A stretch of DNA of 33,717 nucleotides, from positions 1 through 33,717 of the forward strand of contig JAISNP010000039.1 in NCBI GenBank assembly GCA_031276175.1. Direction: 5' to 3'. Shown in pieces: positions 1 to 7,769 of the stretch. The DNA is from Tannerella sp. Lineage in GTDB: Bacteria; Bacteroidota; Bacteroidia; Bacteroidales; Tannerellaceae. Position 1 is the stretch's first letter; each line of letters starts with the position of its first letter. A program made the position numbers and the translations under genes. The notes beneath the pieces are model-generated. The model was given only the letters and a program-made list of their open reading frames with translations, made no database searches and was not told where the DNA came from.

Positions 1-527
1 AAACGCCCGTCGCGCGTGTATTTGCAGATGTTTTTGTTGTCCATGTCCGTGACGAACACAAAGTCGTCCGACAGGGCGAGCGCGCAGTAGTTCGACAGTT
101 CGCTGCACGCTTCCCACGCGCGCAGGAGCGCGCCGTTCGTGGCATACACGCTCACCTTCGCCGGATGCAGCAGGTACACCGCGTCGCCGTCCACCGCCAT
201 GTCCCTTACGGTTTCGTCCCTTACGGGAAACGTGCGCAGCAGCTTTCCGCGTGCGTCGAGCGCCGCCACTTTGCCGGCCGCGGCCACATAGACCGTGCCG
301 CCGTGCTGCGCCAGCGCCTGCACCGCGCCGCCGGTTTCAAACGACGCCACCCGCCTGTAAGGCGAAGTGAACGTGTCCTTCGGTTGCGGGGTCAGGCCGG
401 CCGGCGCCACGAACCCGGCCTGCCCGGCGCGCCGCTTCAGCAGTGTGCCCGACATGCCGGCCACTGCGCCCCCGGCTACAATCGAGCCGCAAACGCGCAG
501 GAAATTCTTTCTGGAAATCTCTTTCAT
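1..527 (-). CDS. Exported NHL/PQQ-type beta-propeller protein, partial (C-terminus off window)
   Basis: The ATG at 525-527 opens a frame that runs off the left edge, giving about 175 residues. The N-terminus carries SRKNFLRVCG followed by a small-residue hydrophobic stretch, which looks like a Tat-type signal with RK in place of RR. The rest shows short beta-propeller-like strands, for example GGAVQALAQHGGTVYVAAAGKV-like repeats and DDFVFVTDMDNKNI near the edge, as in NHL or PQQ-like propellers. It starts 11 nt after the stop of the upstream propeller gene and is preceded by AAGGAT, so it is the third gene of a propeller operon. The family suggests a periplasmic or membrane-bound role. No catalytic residues can be identified and the substrate is unknown. 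Tat export, if real, would imply folding or cofactor loading before export; this is inference. Confidence 0.75.
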   Translation of the reverse strand, partial: MKEISRKNFLRVCGSIVAGGAVAGMSGTLLKRRAGQAGFVAPAGLTPQPKDTFTSPYRRVASFETGGAVQALAQHGGTVYVAAAGKVAALDARGKLLRTFPVRDETVRDMAVDGDAVYLLHPAKVSVYATNGALLRAWEACSELSNYCALALSDDFVFVTDMDNKNICKYTRDGR

Positions 528-538
528 ATCCTTAACCT

Positions 539-1960
539 TTAAATTATACCCAAACATTTTACCGCATGGGCGTCGCGCACAAGTAGCCGGCCGTCGGCAT
601 AGGCCATCGGCCCCCAGGCGTCCACGCCGTCCATGATGCGCTGTTTTTTTATCAGGTTCATGCTTTTGGAACGGATGCCATACACATACAACTCGCCGTC
701 TTCCTTGAAGGCGAACAGGCAATCGTTGATGACTAAATACGGCCCGAGGCCGAAGCGCTCGCCGGCGCCCGACACCCACAGCGGCGTGTGCAGGTCGGAC
801 GGGGAGAAGAGCACTAACCGGTCGCGCAGGCTGCCGCCGTCTTTCGGCATGATGCTTATGAGCGTGTTGTTATAGAGGATGGGCGTTTGCTGTTCGCTCG
901 AGAGGCCGTCTTTCGGCTTGTACTGTTCCACGATGGAGGCGCTCCACTGCGCGTCGTTGCGCGACACGTGGAGCAGCGCGCCGCCCGTGCCGTAGCCGGC
1001 CACTAAGAAAATGGCGCCGGCCGACAGCTGCAGGGGCGAGGGCGCCACCACGGAGGGCTGCCACCGCGACGTGCTCCACAGCAGCGCGCCCCGGTCGCCC
1101 CGCTCGGCCGACACGCCGCAAACGCCGCCCACGCCCGTATAAACATACGTCCGCTTGCCGTGCAGCGTCATCGGCGTCACCGACGAGTGCGACATTTTAT
1201 ACTTCACGCTGTTTGGCGTTTGCCACACCACTTCGCCCGTCCGGCAGTCGATGCCGGCCAGCAGCGTTTCCGCGCCGGCGGGCGCCAGCACCAGCGTGCC
1301 GTCGTCCACGCGCGGGCATTGCCCGGCATACCAGAAGGGCACTTCGGTGTGGAACGTCTTCTGCATGTCTATCGTCCACAGGAGGTCGCCCGATGCGGGA
1401 TGGCAACACATCACGTGCCCCTGCGGCCCCAGCGTGATGATGTAGTCGCCGGACACCACCGGCGCAGTGCGCGAGAAGCCGTGGTTGCGCTTCATCGGCA
1501 CGCGATACCAGCGGCGCCACAGTTCCTGCCCGCTCTCGAGCGAGAAGCAGCGCAGCATGTCGGAACTCAACGTTTCGTCGTAGTCGAGGAAATACACCCG
1601 CCCGTTGTAGATCACCGGCGCGGCGTGTCCTTCGCCGGTGTCCACGCTCCACAGCACCGGGTAGTCGCCGGCGCCGGGCGTCACGTTTTCGCTCGTGCGG
1701 ATGATGTTCATAAATGTTTCGCCACGAAAACAAGGCCACTTGCCCGTCAGCGACGAGGGGGTTTCGGCATAGCGCATGAAGAACTCGCCGATGCGCACGT
1801 CGCCGGCCTTGCGGGCTGTTTCCGGCGGGCGGTTGTCGGCGCCGGGCGCCTGCAAGGCGACGCCGCGCTCCGGCGAATACAGGTGCCAGCCCGCAAGGAC
1901 GCCCGTATATACAAGCGCCGTCGCTATCGTAACAAGCCGTATCGTGGTCTTCGTCTGCAA
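539..1960 (-). CDS. PQQ-like beta-propeller repeat protein with N-terminal signal anchor
   Basis: This 473-residue protein has a hydrophobic N-terminal segment (about residues 8-25, rich in V/A/T/L), consistent with a signal peptide or membrane anchor. It then has repeated propeller blades of the type PVIYNGRVYFLD, LESGQELWRRW, APVVSGDYIITLG and DCRTGEVVWQT, as in BamB and PQQ-dependent dehydrogenase-like propellers. The only start that keeps the signal is TTG at 1958-1960; the first ATG is about 60 codons later and would remove it. This TTG lies one codon after the TAA of the upstream propeller gene, in the same reading frame, so translational coupling is likely. The two neighbouring propellers suggest a shared extracytoplasmic function. 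No enzyme activity can be assigned; these folds also serve as scaffolds. The start codon is the main uncertainty. Confidence 0.8.
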   Translation of the reverse strand: MQTKTTIRLVTIATALVYTGVLAGWHLYSPERGVALQAPGADNRPPETARKAGDVRIGEFFMRYAETPSSLTGKWPCFRGETFMNIIRTSENVTPGAGDYPVLWSVDTGEGHAAPVIYNGRVYFLDYDETLSSDMLRCFSLESGQELWRRWYRVPMKRNHGFSRTAPVVSGDYIITLGPQGHVMCCHPASGDLLWTIDMQKTFHTEVPFWYAGQCPRVDDGTLVLAPAGAETLLAGIDCRTGEVVWQTPNSVKYKMSHSSVTPMTLHGKRTYVYTGVGGVCGVSAERGDRGALLWSTSRWQPSVVAPSPLQLSAGAIFLVAGYGTGGALLHVSRNDAQWSASIVEQYKPKDGLSSEQQTPILYNNTLISIMPKDGGSLRDRLVLFSPSDLHTPLWVSGAGERFGLGPYLVINDCLFAFKEDGELYVYGIRSKSMNLIKKQRIMDGVDAWGPMAYADGRLLVRDAHAVKCLGII

Positions 1961-1963
1961 GGT

Positions 1964-3178
1964 TTAGCTGATTTTATAGGCCATCAACGTGTTTCCGTGC
2001 CGCACGTAGAGCGCGCCCTGGTAGATGACCGGATGCGCCCAGTGCTGGTCGGTGCCGAGGGTGACGGGGAAGCGGCTCACGAGGTCGAACTTCTCCGGCG
2101 TGATCCGTACCAGCGCCAAGTCGCCGCGGTCGCTGTAGCAGTATAGCATCCCGTCGCCGGCAATGATGTTGCCCACGGGCAGGGTGTTGGCTTTGTACTT
2201 CAGTTCGCCGGTTTTCCAGTCCACGCAAAACCAAAAGCGATTGGCGTCGCCCGAGCCGTAGGCATAGTCGCCCACCTTGACCATGGCGCCCAGCCGGGAG
2301 TCGAGTTGCGCCGCCTCCCACACCTTTTCCACGCCACGCCCGCCGTTCGTGAGGCGGAGCATCACGGAGCCTTTGCCGTAGCCGCTGGTGCAGAGCAGCT
2401 GGTTGTCGCCGCCATACACGGGGATGTTCGGGTGCACGTCGTGGCGGTTGATGTGTTCATACGACCAGAGTTTCCGGCCGGTGGCCACGTCCACCCCGAT
2501 GATGTGTTTCGCCGTCATCGTCACCACCTGCGGCACTTGCTGGTCGGGCACGTACAGGGGCGAGCAGTAGGCCGAGAGGTCGCCCTCGCCGGGGCAGCTC
2601 CAGATGAGCGCGCCCGTGTTTTTGTTCAGGGCGACGAGGTTGTGTTCCTTGCCGCCGGGCGTCACGATGAGTTTCTCGTCCACCACCAGCGGCGACTCGC
2701 AAATCCCCCACTGTATGTTCTCCGCGCCGAAATCGCGCATGATGTTCTTTTTCCACACGACGCTGAGGTCGGCGGCGTTAAAGCACACCACGTCGCCCAT
2801 CCCCGAAATCAGGTAGAGTTTGCCGTCGTCGGCGGTGACGGTGCCGCGCGTGCCGTTGTAGCTCTCGCTCCACTCGTCGCCGTATTCCCGTTTGTTGAGG
2901 AGCTTTCCGGCGAGGTCGAAGGCATACAGGAAGCCCTTTCCGTCGGTCATGCCGGTGATGTAAATCCGTCCGTCGGCAATGGCTGCCGACGAGTGTCCCT
3001 CGCCCAGCCCGTCGAAGTGCCAGAGCAGTTGCAGGCCGTCGCCCGGCCACTGTTTCAACAAGCCGGTTTCCCGGTAAATCCCGGTGCGGTCGCCCCGCCA
3101 CTGAATGATGTCCTGCGCCGGCAGCGCGGTTGCGGCCGTCAGGAGTACGCTTAAGAAAAATGTTTTGTTCATGCTCAT
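1964..3178 (-). CDS. Secreted PQQ-like beta-propeller protein (BamB-like fold)
   Basis: This 404-residue protein has a clear Sec signal peptide (MSMNKTFFLSVLLTAATALPAQ, probable cleavage near ALPAQ-D). The mature part starts WRGDRTGIYRETGLLKQWP, a motif typical of outer-membrane BamB-like or polyvinyl-alcohol-dehydrogenase-like propeller proteins of Bacteroidetes. Blades contain GLGEGHSSAAIADGRIYITG, NKNTGALIWSCPG and DVATGRKLWSYEH. It is first in the three-propeller run, 197 nt downstream of the terpene cyclase gene on the same strand. It may be its own transcription unit or the distal part of the terpenoid operon. I saw no convincing TAnnTTTG promoter in front of it; the leader is AT-rich. 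The two ATGs at 3178 and 3172 are equally plausible starts. The molecular role is unknown. Confidence 0.85.
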   Translation of the reverse strand: MSMNKTFFLSVLLTAATALPAQDIIQWRGDRTGIYRETGLLKQWPGDGLQLLWHFDGLGEGHSSAAIADGRIYITGMTDGKGFLYAFDLAGKLLNKREYGDEWSESYNGTRGTVTADDGKLYLISGMGDVVCFNAADLSVVWKKNIMRDFGAENIQWGICESPLVVDEKLIVTPGGKEHNLVALNKNTGALIWSCPGEGDLSAYCSPLYVPDQQVPQVVTMTAKHIIGVDVATGRKLWSYEHINRHDVHPNIPVYGGDNQLLCTSGYGKGSVMLRLTNGGRGVEKVWEAAQLDSRLGAMVKVGDYAYGSGDANRFWFCVDWKTGELKYKANTLPVGNIIAGDGMLYCYSDRGDLALVRITPEKFDLVSRFPVTLGTDQHWAHPVIYQGALYVRHGNTLMAYKIS

Positions 3179-3214
3179 ATAATTTTAAATGTTATGTGAT
3201 TCGAATGATCAATC

Positions 3215-3358
3215 GTTTCCGTGTTCGGGCAGCAGTCCGCCGGGCGGTTTCTACGAGACTCCGGCCCGTCGTGCCTATCCTGCGGGATTCCATTCCGCTT
3301 CATCCTCAATCCGTGCGGATAGCCTTGCCGGGATGACATCCCGCCAAAACACGGAAAC
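3215..3358. repeat. 144-bp non-coding segment bounded by perfect 11-bp inverted repeats
   Basis: The plus strand reads GTTTCCGTGTT at 3215-3225 and its exact reverse complement AACACGGAAAC at 3348-3358. Inside lies a second palindrome, GGGATG-AC-ATCCC, near 3330-3342. The segment fills most of the gap between the cyclase gene and the first propeller gene and has no credible gene. It could be a MITE-like remnant or a large transcript-end hairpin. No target-site duplication is obvious. Confidence 0.45.
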
Positions 3359-3374
3359 CATGCTCTTTCCGCTG

Positions 3375-5144
3375 CTATACGCATATGTGTTCGTTCGGGC
3401 AAGGGCATAGTTTCAACACACGCTTTAAGGCGCTCAACGTAAAGGTGAGGTTATACATTTCTTCGGAATACCACAGACGGGCAAAGTACAGCCCGACGGG
3501 TTCGGCGCGGCTTATTGTTCCTGCTTTGAAATGTCCGTAGAGGAAATCCGTTCCCCTGTCTATGGCGTCGTCGTCGCTTCCGGGGGCTGCGGCAAGCGCA
3601 CTCAGCGCCCGCGCCGTGAAGGTAACTTTGGAAGGCACGCCTTTCGCGCCGCCCCAACCGCCGTCGTCGTTCTGCGCCTCCAACAGGAAGCGGCAGCCTC
3701 GTTCCGCCATGCGGACGGCCTGCGGATGCGGAGCCCGGAAGAGGTATTCTACGGCAACGGCCGTGCCATATACCGGCGACTGTCCGTCGGGCGCATCCTG
3801 ATCGCCGAACCACAGGGGCGTCCACGACCCGTCGGCGGCCTGTGCGCGCGCCATCCAGCGGAGCAGGCGGAGGATGCGTCGGCGGCACGTCCGCTGCAAC
3901 CGGTCGGGAAGCGCGTCCAGCCAGCATGAGATGGCCGCAAGGCTGTGCGCCGATATGTCCGGGCTGCTGCGGTCAAAAGGCAGTTTGCTCCATCCCCGGC
4001 AAAAGGTGGGCATCCCGCCGTCGCTGTTTTGCAAACCCAGCAACCACTTGATGCCGCGGACGACTGCGTCGGGGAGCGGACTGTCTTTTTCGCGGAGGAG
4101 ATGCAAGGCGATCAGGCATCCGGCCGTGTCGTCGGCATCGGGCGCCGCCCCGGGCAAATCCGTCCATCCCCATCCCCCCGGTTGCGCCCCGGTGAAGGGA
4201 TGGCGGTGCGGGAAAGCATTTCCCGCGATGATTTCCGCCAGCCGTTCGCCGTCGGGCACATTCCCCTCCAGCGCTTTTACGCCGAGCGTCGTGACCCATC
4301 CGGCCAGGTCGGTATCAATCGGCCAGGCTCCGTCGGCGCGCACGGTGTCGGCCAGGAATCCGGCCGCTTTGCGCGTCACTACGTGATCTCCGTATCCTGC
4401 GCCGGCCATACACATGGCCACGAAGGCCGTCAGGGGCGCCGCTTCCAGGAACCCGCCATTAGCGGGCTGCAAGCCGGCCAATACCTTCAGCGTTTTTCCG
4501 ACAAACGCTTCGCGGAGGGTATAGCATACGGACGTCCCTCCCCGGCGGTGGCGGAGAATCCCTGAGGCAATCAGCGCGGGGATGGCGTAGCTTACCACCG
4601 GCAGGCGCAGGAAGCGGAACAGGCGCTGCGGAAGCACGCCTGCTTCGAACGGCAACCGGGGGATGACGTCCCAGCGGGTAATCATGCCCGCCAGCGCACA
4701 CATGGCCAGTATGGGGACGGAGAACGTGAGGTCTTTGCCGTAATATGCCAGTATGCCTTTGACCACCCGTTCGTCGTCTGCGCCGCCCAACCGATCGTTC
4801 AGGCAGGCAGTCGTTGCCTCCGGCACGGCGTCCAGATGGAACAGGGCGGCGCAGGCCAGGAGGGTGGCCGTCAGGTTGGCTTTGCTTTCGGGCGTGTCGC
4901 CCCAGCCTCCGCCGGGCAGCATGGTGGCACGGAGCCAGCGTACGCCGGCGGAGATGTGTGCCGCATAGCGCGTCTTGTCCGTCAGGGAGAGGGCAAACAC
5001 GGCTGTCGCCGTGGAAACGGCGCTTGGCGACAGTTCGCCGCGCCACAGTGCGCCGGGCGACCGCCGCTCCGTCAGTTTTTGTTCGAGCGAGGCGATCATC
5101 TCTTCCCGATACGCCTTTCTGCCTTCTGTGGGGTGTATGGCCAT
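3375..5144 (-). CDS. Squalene-hopene-cyclase-like class II terpene cyclase
   Basis: From the preferred ATG at 5144 the protein has 589 residues, close to the roughly 630 of bacterial squalene-hopene cyclases. QW-type repeats occur along its length: LPGGGWGDTPESKANLTAT, ADGAWPIDTDLAGWVTT, LQNSDGGMPTF, AADGSWTPLWFGDQD and AQNDDGGWGG. The acid motif of class II cyclases (DxDD, with PDVDDTA in known cyclases) is present as PDADDTAG, residues 336-339. By family logic the enzyme protonates an isoprenoid and closes rings in an alpha-barrel fold. It is last in a five-gene run. The frame stays open to an ATG at 5276 that overlaps the previous stop, but those 44 extra codons are mostly 21-bp repeat DNA, so I prefer 5144. 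With no squalene synthase gene nearby, the substrate may be a linear prenyl diphosphate or other polyprene; that is inference. Confidence 0.85.
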   Translation of the reverse strand: MAIHPTEGRKAYREEMIASLEQKLTERRSPGALWRGELSPSAVSTATAVFALSLTDKTRYAAHISAGVRWLRATMLPGGGWGDTPESKANLTATLLACAALFHLDAVPEATTACLNDRLGGADDERVVKGILAYYGKDLTFSVPILAMCALAGMITRWDVIPRLPFEAGVLPQRLFRFLRLPVVSYAIPALIASGILRHRRGGTSVCYTLREAFVGKTLKVLAGLQPANGGFLEAAPLTAFVAMCMAGAGYGDHVVTRKAAGFLADTVRADGAWPIDTDLAGWVTTLGVKALEGNVPDGERLAEIIAGNAFPHRHPFTGAQPGGWGWTDLPGAAPDADDTAGCLIALHLLREKDSPLPDAVVRGIKWLLGLQNSDGGMPTFCRGWSKLPFDRSSPDISAHSLAAISCWLDALPDRLQRTCRRRILRLLRWMARAQAADGSWTPLWFGDQDAPDGQSPVYGTAVAVEYLFRAPHPQAVRMAERGCRFLLEAQNDDGGWGGAKGVPSKVTFTARALSALAAAPGSDDDAIDRGTDFLYGHFKAGTISRAEPVGLYFARLWYSEEMYNLTFTLSALKRVLKLCPCPNEHICV

Positions 5145-5175
5145 ATTCAAGTCTTTTTGGGGTGGATTTATTTTC

Positions 5176-5259
5176 GGGAATGGGTCGTTTATTCCCCGGA
5201 ATGAGCCGTTCGCTCCCGGGAATAAGTCATTCATTCCCCTGAATGAACGGGTGAAGTTT
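5176..5259. repeat. Short 21-bp palindromic tandem array inside the terpenoid operon
   Basis: Three full units (5176-5196, 5197-5217, 5218-5238) and one decayed unit (5239-5259) follow each other with exact 21-bp spacing. Each unit is an imperfect palindrome of the form GGGAATGA-N5-TCATTCCC. The array sits between the two cyclase-type genes on the minus-strand transcript. It could form short hairpins in the mRNA, or it could be read as the N-terminal extension of the downstream cyclase because 21 is a multiple of three. Confidence 0.75.
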
Positions 5260-5269
5260 CGGTGCGCGG

Positions 5270-6145
5270 TCAACATGTGCCTAAAGCTAAGAGTCCGTAA
5301 AAGGTATATTCCACGTCGCCGGTCTCGTCGAACAATGTGGAGGCGAAGCTGCCGGATTCGAGCCAGTGCGCTTCGACGAACGGCGCCGGATGGACGCGTG
5401 GCGGCCTGCCGCAGTTGTGCAGCGCAAACAGGGCGACGGCGGTGGAAAGCATGTCGGGCGCGGCGGCGCCTTCTGCGGCAAAAAAGCCTCCGGAGGCATC
5501 CTGCACGCGGTACAGGTAATCCGTATCCGCAACCGGGACGTATCCCTCCAATTGCCCCCTGACGGAGAGTGCGGCGGCCGTGGCGCTGACCGAAGCCGCC
5601 GCGCCGCCCGGCAGGTTTGAATACCCGCCGCCGGTCGGCACGCGGTAAGCCTCCAGCGCGGAGGCGATACGGTGTTTATCCTCCACCTCCCGGCGCAGGT
5701 CTTCCGCCAGCGAGAGGCGGACAAACTGTGAGTAGGGCGACCGGCAGTCGTGGTGCGGAAAAACGGAAAAGACGGGTATCGCCGCGTTCCTTCCTGCCAT
5801 CGCCGCGTTCAGGAAGAGGCGTGCGGCGTTGCCGCTCATCAAATCCAGCAACATGGTTGAGCGGGCGTATGCGGCGTCGCGAACCAAATCGCCCGTGACG
5901 GCCGGCATGTTTTGCAACCGTCGCCGCGCCGCGCCGGCGGGTATCCCGACGCCGAACAGGTAGGAGAGCATCCATCCGAACGCGGTGTAGTAAATATCCT
6001 CTCCGCCGCATTTGTCCGTAAACAGTCCGTGCGGCGTGGCCTGCGAAGCTACGTATTGCGCGATACGCCTGCACGCCTCGCGGCTGAGCAGGCTTTTTGC
6101 CCGGCGCAGCAGGCGCAGCATCTTGAGGGATAAGGGTTCGTTCAT
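5270..6145 (-). CDS. Short prenyltransferase/squalene-oxidase-repeat protein (second cyclase-type subunit)
   Basis: This 291-residue protein has the repeat signature of the terpenoid cyclase/protein prenyltransferase alpha-toroid: GGEDIYYTAFGWMLSYL, PTGGGYSNLPGG followed by SVSATAAALSV, VQDASGGFFAAEG, STAVALFALHNCG and DVEYTFYGLLALG. It resembles Rab geranylgeranyltransferase-beta-like bacterial proteins more than a complete cyclase, having less than half the length of a squalene-hopene cyclase and no DxDD motif that I can see. It begins 34 nt after the prenyl synthase gene and is followed by the full-size cyclase, so it is very likely co-transcribed with both. It could be a partner subunit of that cyclase, a substrate-binding chaperone or an independent transferase. 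Its activity cannot be stated from sequence. Confidence 0.75.
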   Translation of the reverse strand: MNEPLSLKMLRLLRRAKSLLSREACRRIAQYVASQATPHGLFTDKCGGEDIYYTAFGWMLSYLFGVGIPAGAARRRLQNMPAVTGDLVRDAAYARSTMLLDLMSGNAARLFLNAAMAGRNAAIPVFSVFPHHDCRSPYSQFVRLSLAEDLRREVEDKHRIASALEAYRVPTGGGYSNLPGGAAASVSATAAALSVRGQLEGYVPVADTDYLYRVQDASGGFFAAEGAAAPDMLSTAVALFALHNCGRPPRVHPAPFVEAHWLESGSFASTLFDETGDVEYTFYGLLALGTC

Positions 6146-6179
6146 TTGCTTTTTGTTTTTTGATGCGTGTACATCGTAC

Positions 6180-7769
6180 TCAGGCTTTGAGCATCCGCGC
6201 GGTCAGGTGGAACAGCAGGCGTTTCATTTCCGGGTTCTTTATCGCGCGCAACGCATTGATTGCCCGCCGGTGATATTCCTCCGAGAGGGCGTTCACCTTC
6301 CGGACGGCCTTCAGGAGTTGCGGCCGGTGTTCGTCTCTTTCCAGAAACGCTTTGATGTCGTTCTCCCGGCGCAAGCGAGCCATGTATCCCATGCCGCAGT
6401 AACATTCGCAAAGGACGGCAAGCACGGCCGACGGGCGCAGGGCGATGCGGGTATCCGGTCGTGCGTAATCTTCGGCATCGTCCCGTAACTGATAGGCAAT
6501 GCCCAGCGCCAGGGCATATTCGTGCAGAATAAAGCGGAGCTGCTCATCGTCGCCGGCGCAACAGAGGCCGAAGTGCATCGCCGCTTCAAAAGCCGGCACG
6601 GTTTTGTGGCGGAATATCTCCAGCACGAAGGGCAGGGTCAACTCCTGCGGTTCCCGGCTCCATGCCAGTTCCATGCCCTGCCCCTTGCAAAGCGAAACAT
6701 GGGCGGCGGCGGCAACGGATACCAGTTCGGGATGGCCGCACTGCGACAGGAGGCGGTATCCCTCGCCCAGCAGCAAGTCGCCCACGTTGATAGCCGTGGC
6801 CACGCCGTGGCGCGCATGTACCGTTTGTTTGCCGTATCGAAACTCGTCGTTGTCCTGAATATCGTCGTGCACCAGGGAGGCTTTGTGAAAACATTCCACG
6901 GCAATGGCGGCCTGACGGACGGATTCGGGGATCTCCTTTTTGCCGCTTATGCCCAGATAGACCGCGGCAAGGATGAAGGGGCGCCTGCGGTTGCCCTCGC
7001 CCGACAGCCATTCGCGGGCAATGACGGAGGCGTTGTCGTCTCCGTTAAAATATTCCGTCAGGGATTCCGGGGCGAACCACTCGTTTGTGATGCGTTTTAT
7101 CGTTTCGTAGTGAAGCGACGCCCGGTGGACGGGGTGATACCTCCGCATATACTTTTCCACATACCGGCGGTCTACATGCGTATTCCGGCATCCGGCTCTG
7201 TTCAGCGGGACGGCTATCCCCGGAACGGCACGGTCGACCAGCAGAGGGAACACCTTCTCCAGCGAATCCAAACATCCCACGCCGATAACCGTGTGCACGG
7301 CGCCGCTCTCCAGCAATCCCATTACCGCCGTGAATCCTTCGGCCACGAGGCTCATCATGCCCAGTTCGTCCGCCACGGTCAGCAGGGGAGAAATCGAACA
7401 ACTGTTGCATTTCATGCACAGCAGCCCCATTTCGTCCGTCTCCGCCCTGCACTGCGATTTGTCGGCCAGGCACTGCGGGAGCAGCAGGATACGCTTGTTG
7501 TAGGGTACGGCGGCGACGGTATCCGCCCATGCGCAGTTGTTGATTTCCACCATCAGCCACCCTTTCCATGCTTTGCTGAGGTCGTATCGACGAATCAACT
7601 CGTCGGCCATAGCCGACAATTCGCTCATCGGCAACGGGGGGACGGAGAACCGACTGTTTACAAAGGCGTCGATAATGCCCCGCAGCCTGTTCCGCCCGAC
7701 ATACGACTGGGGGACGGCGTGCACCTGCCTGTCTGTAACCGTTGCTTCATCCATATGCTCCGAATCCAA
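6180..7769 (-). CDS. DUF116 / trans-polyprenyl diphosphate synthase fusion
   Basis: This 529-residue protein has two parts. Residues about 60-205 match DUF116: a cysteine cluster C100, C107, C118, C121 and C124, then VIGVGC (C166) and NRAGCRNTHVD (C194), probably a metal or Fe-S site. Residues about 235-525 are an all-alpha trans-isoprenyl diphosphate synthase, with an IPP-binding GEGNRRRP segment, the first aspartate-rich motif HDDIQD (D302, D303, D306) and the second QLRDDAED (D430, D431, D434). The synthase half should condense IPP with allylic diphosphates to make the polyprenyl precursor used by the cyclases downstream. Its start overlaps the radical SAM stop by 23 nt; an internal ATG at 7754 would reduce this to 8 nt. 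The DUF116 half probably works with the ferredoxin and radical SAM genes just upstream (inference). Product chain length cannot be read reliably. Confidence 0.88.
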   Translation of the reverse strand: MDSEHMDEATVTDRQVHAVPQSYVGRNRLRGIIDAFVNSRFSVPPLPMSELSAMADELIRRYDLSKAWKGWLMVEINNCAWADTVAAVPYNKRILLLPQCLADKSQCRAETDEMGLLCMKCNSCSISPLLTVADELGMMSLVAEGFTAVMGLLESGAVHTVIGVGCLDSLEKVFPLLVDRAVPGIAVPLNRAGCRNTHVDRRYVEKYMRRYHPVHRASLHYETIKRITNEWFAPESLTEYFNGDDNASVIAREWLSGEGNRRRPFILAAVYLGISGKKEIPESVRQAAIAVECFHKASLVHDDIQDNDEFRYGKQTVHARHGVATAINVGDLLLGEGYRLLSQCGHPELVSVAAAAHVSLCKGQGMELAWSREPQELTLPFVLEIFRHKTVPAFEAAMHFGLCCAGDDEQLRFILHEYALALGIAYQLRDDAEDYARPDTRIALRPSAVLAVLCECYCGMGYMARLRRENDIKAFLERDEHRPQLLKAVRKVNALSEEYHRRAINALRAIKNPEMKRLLFHLTARMLKA

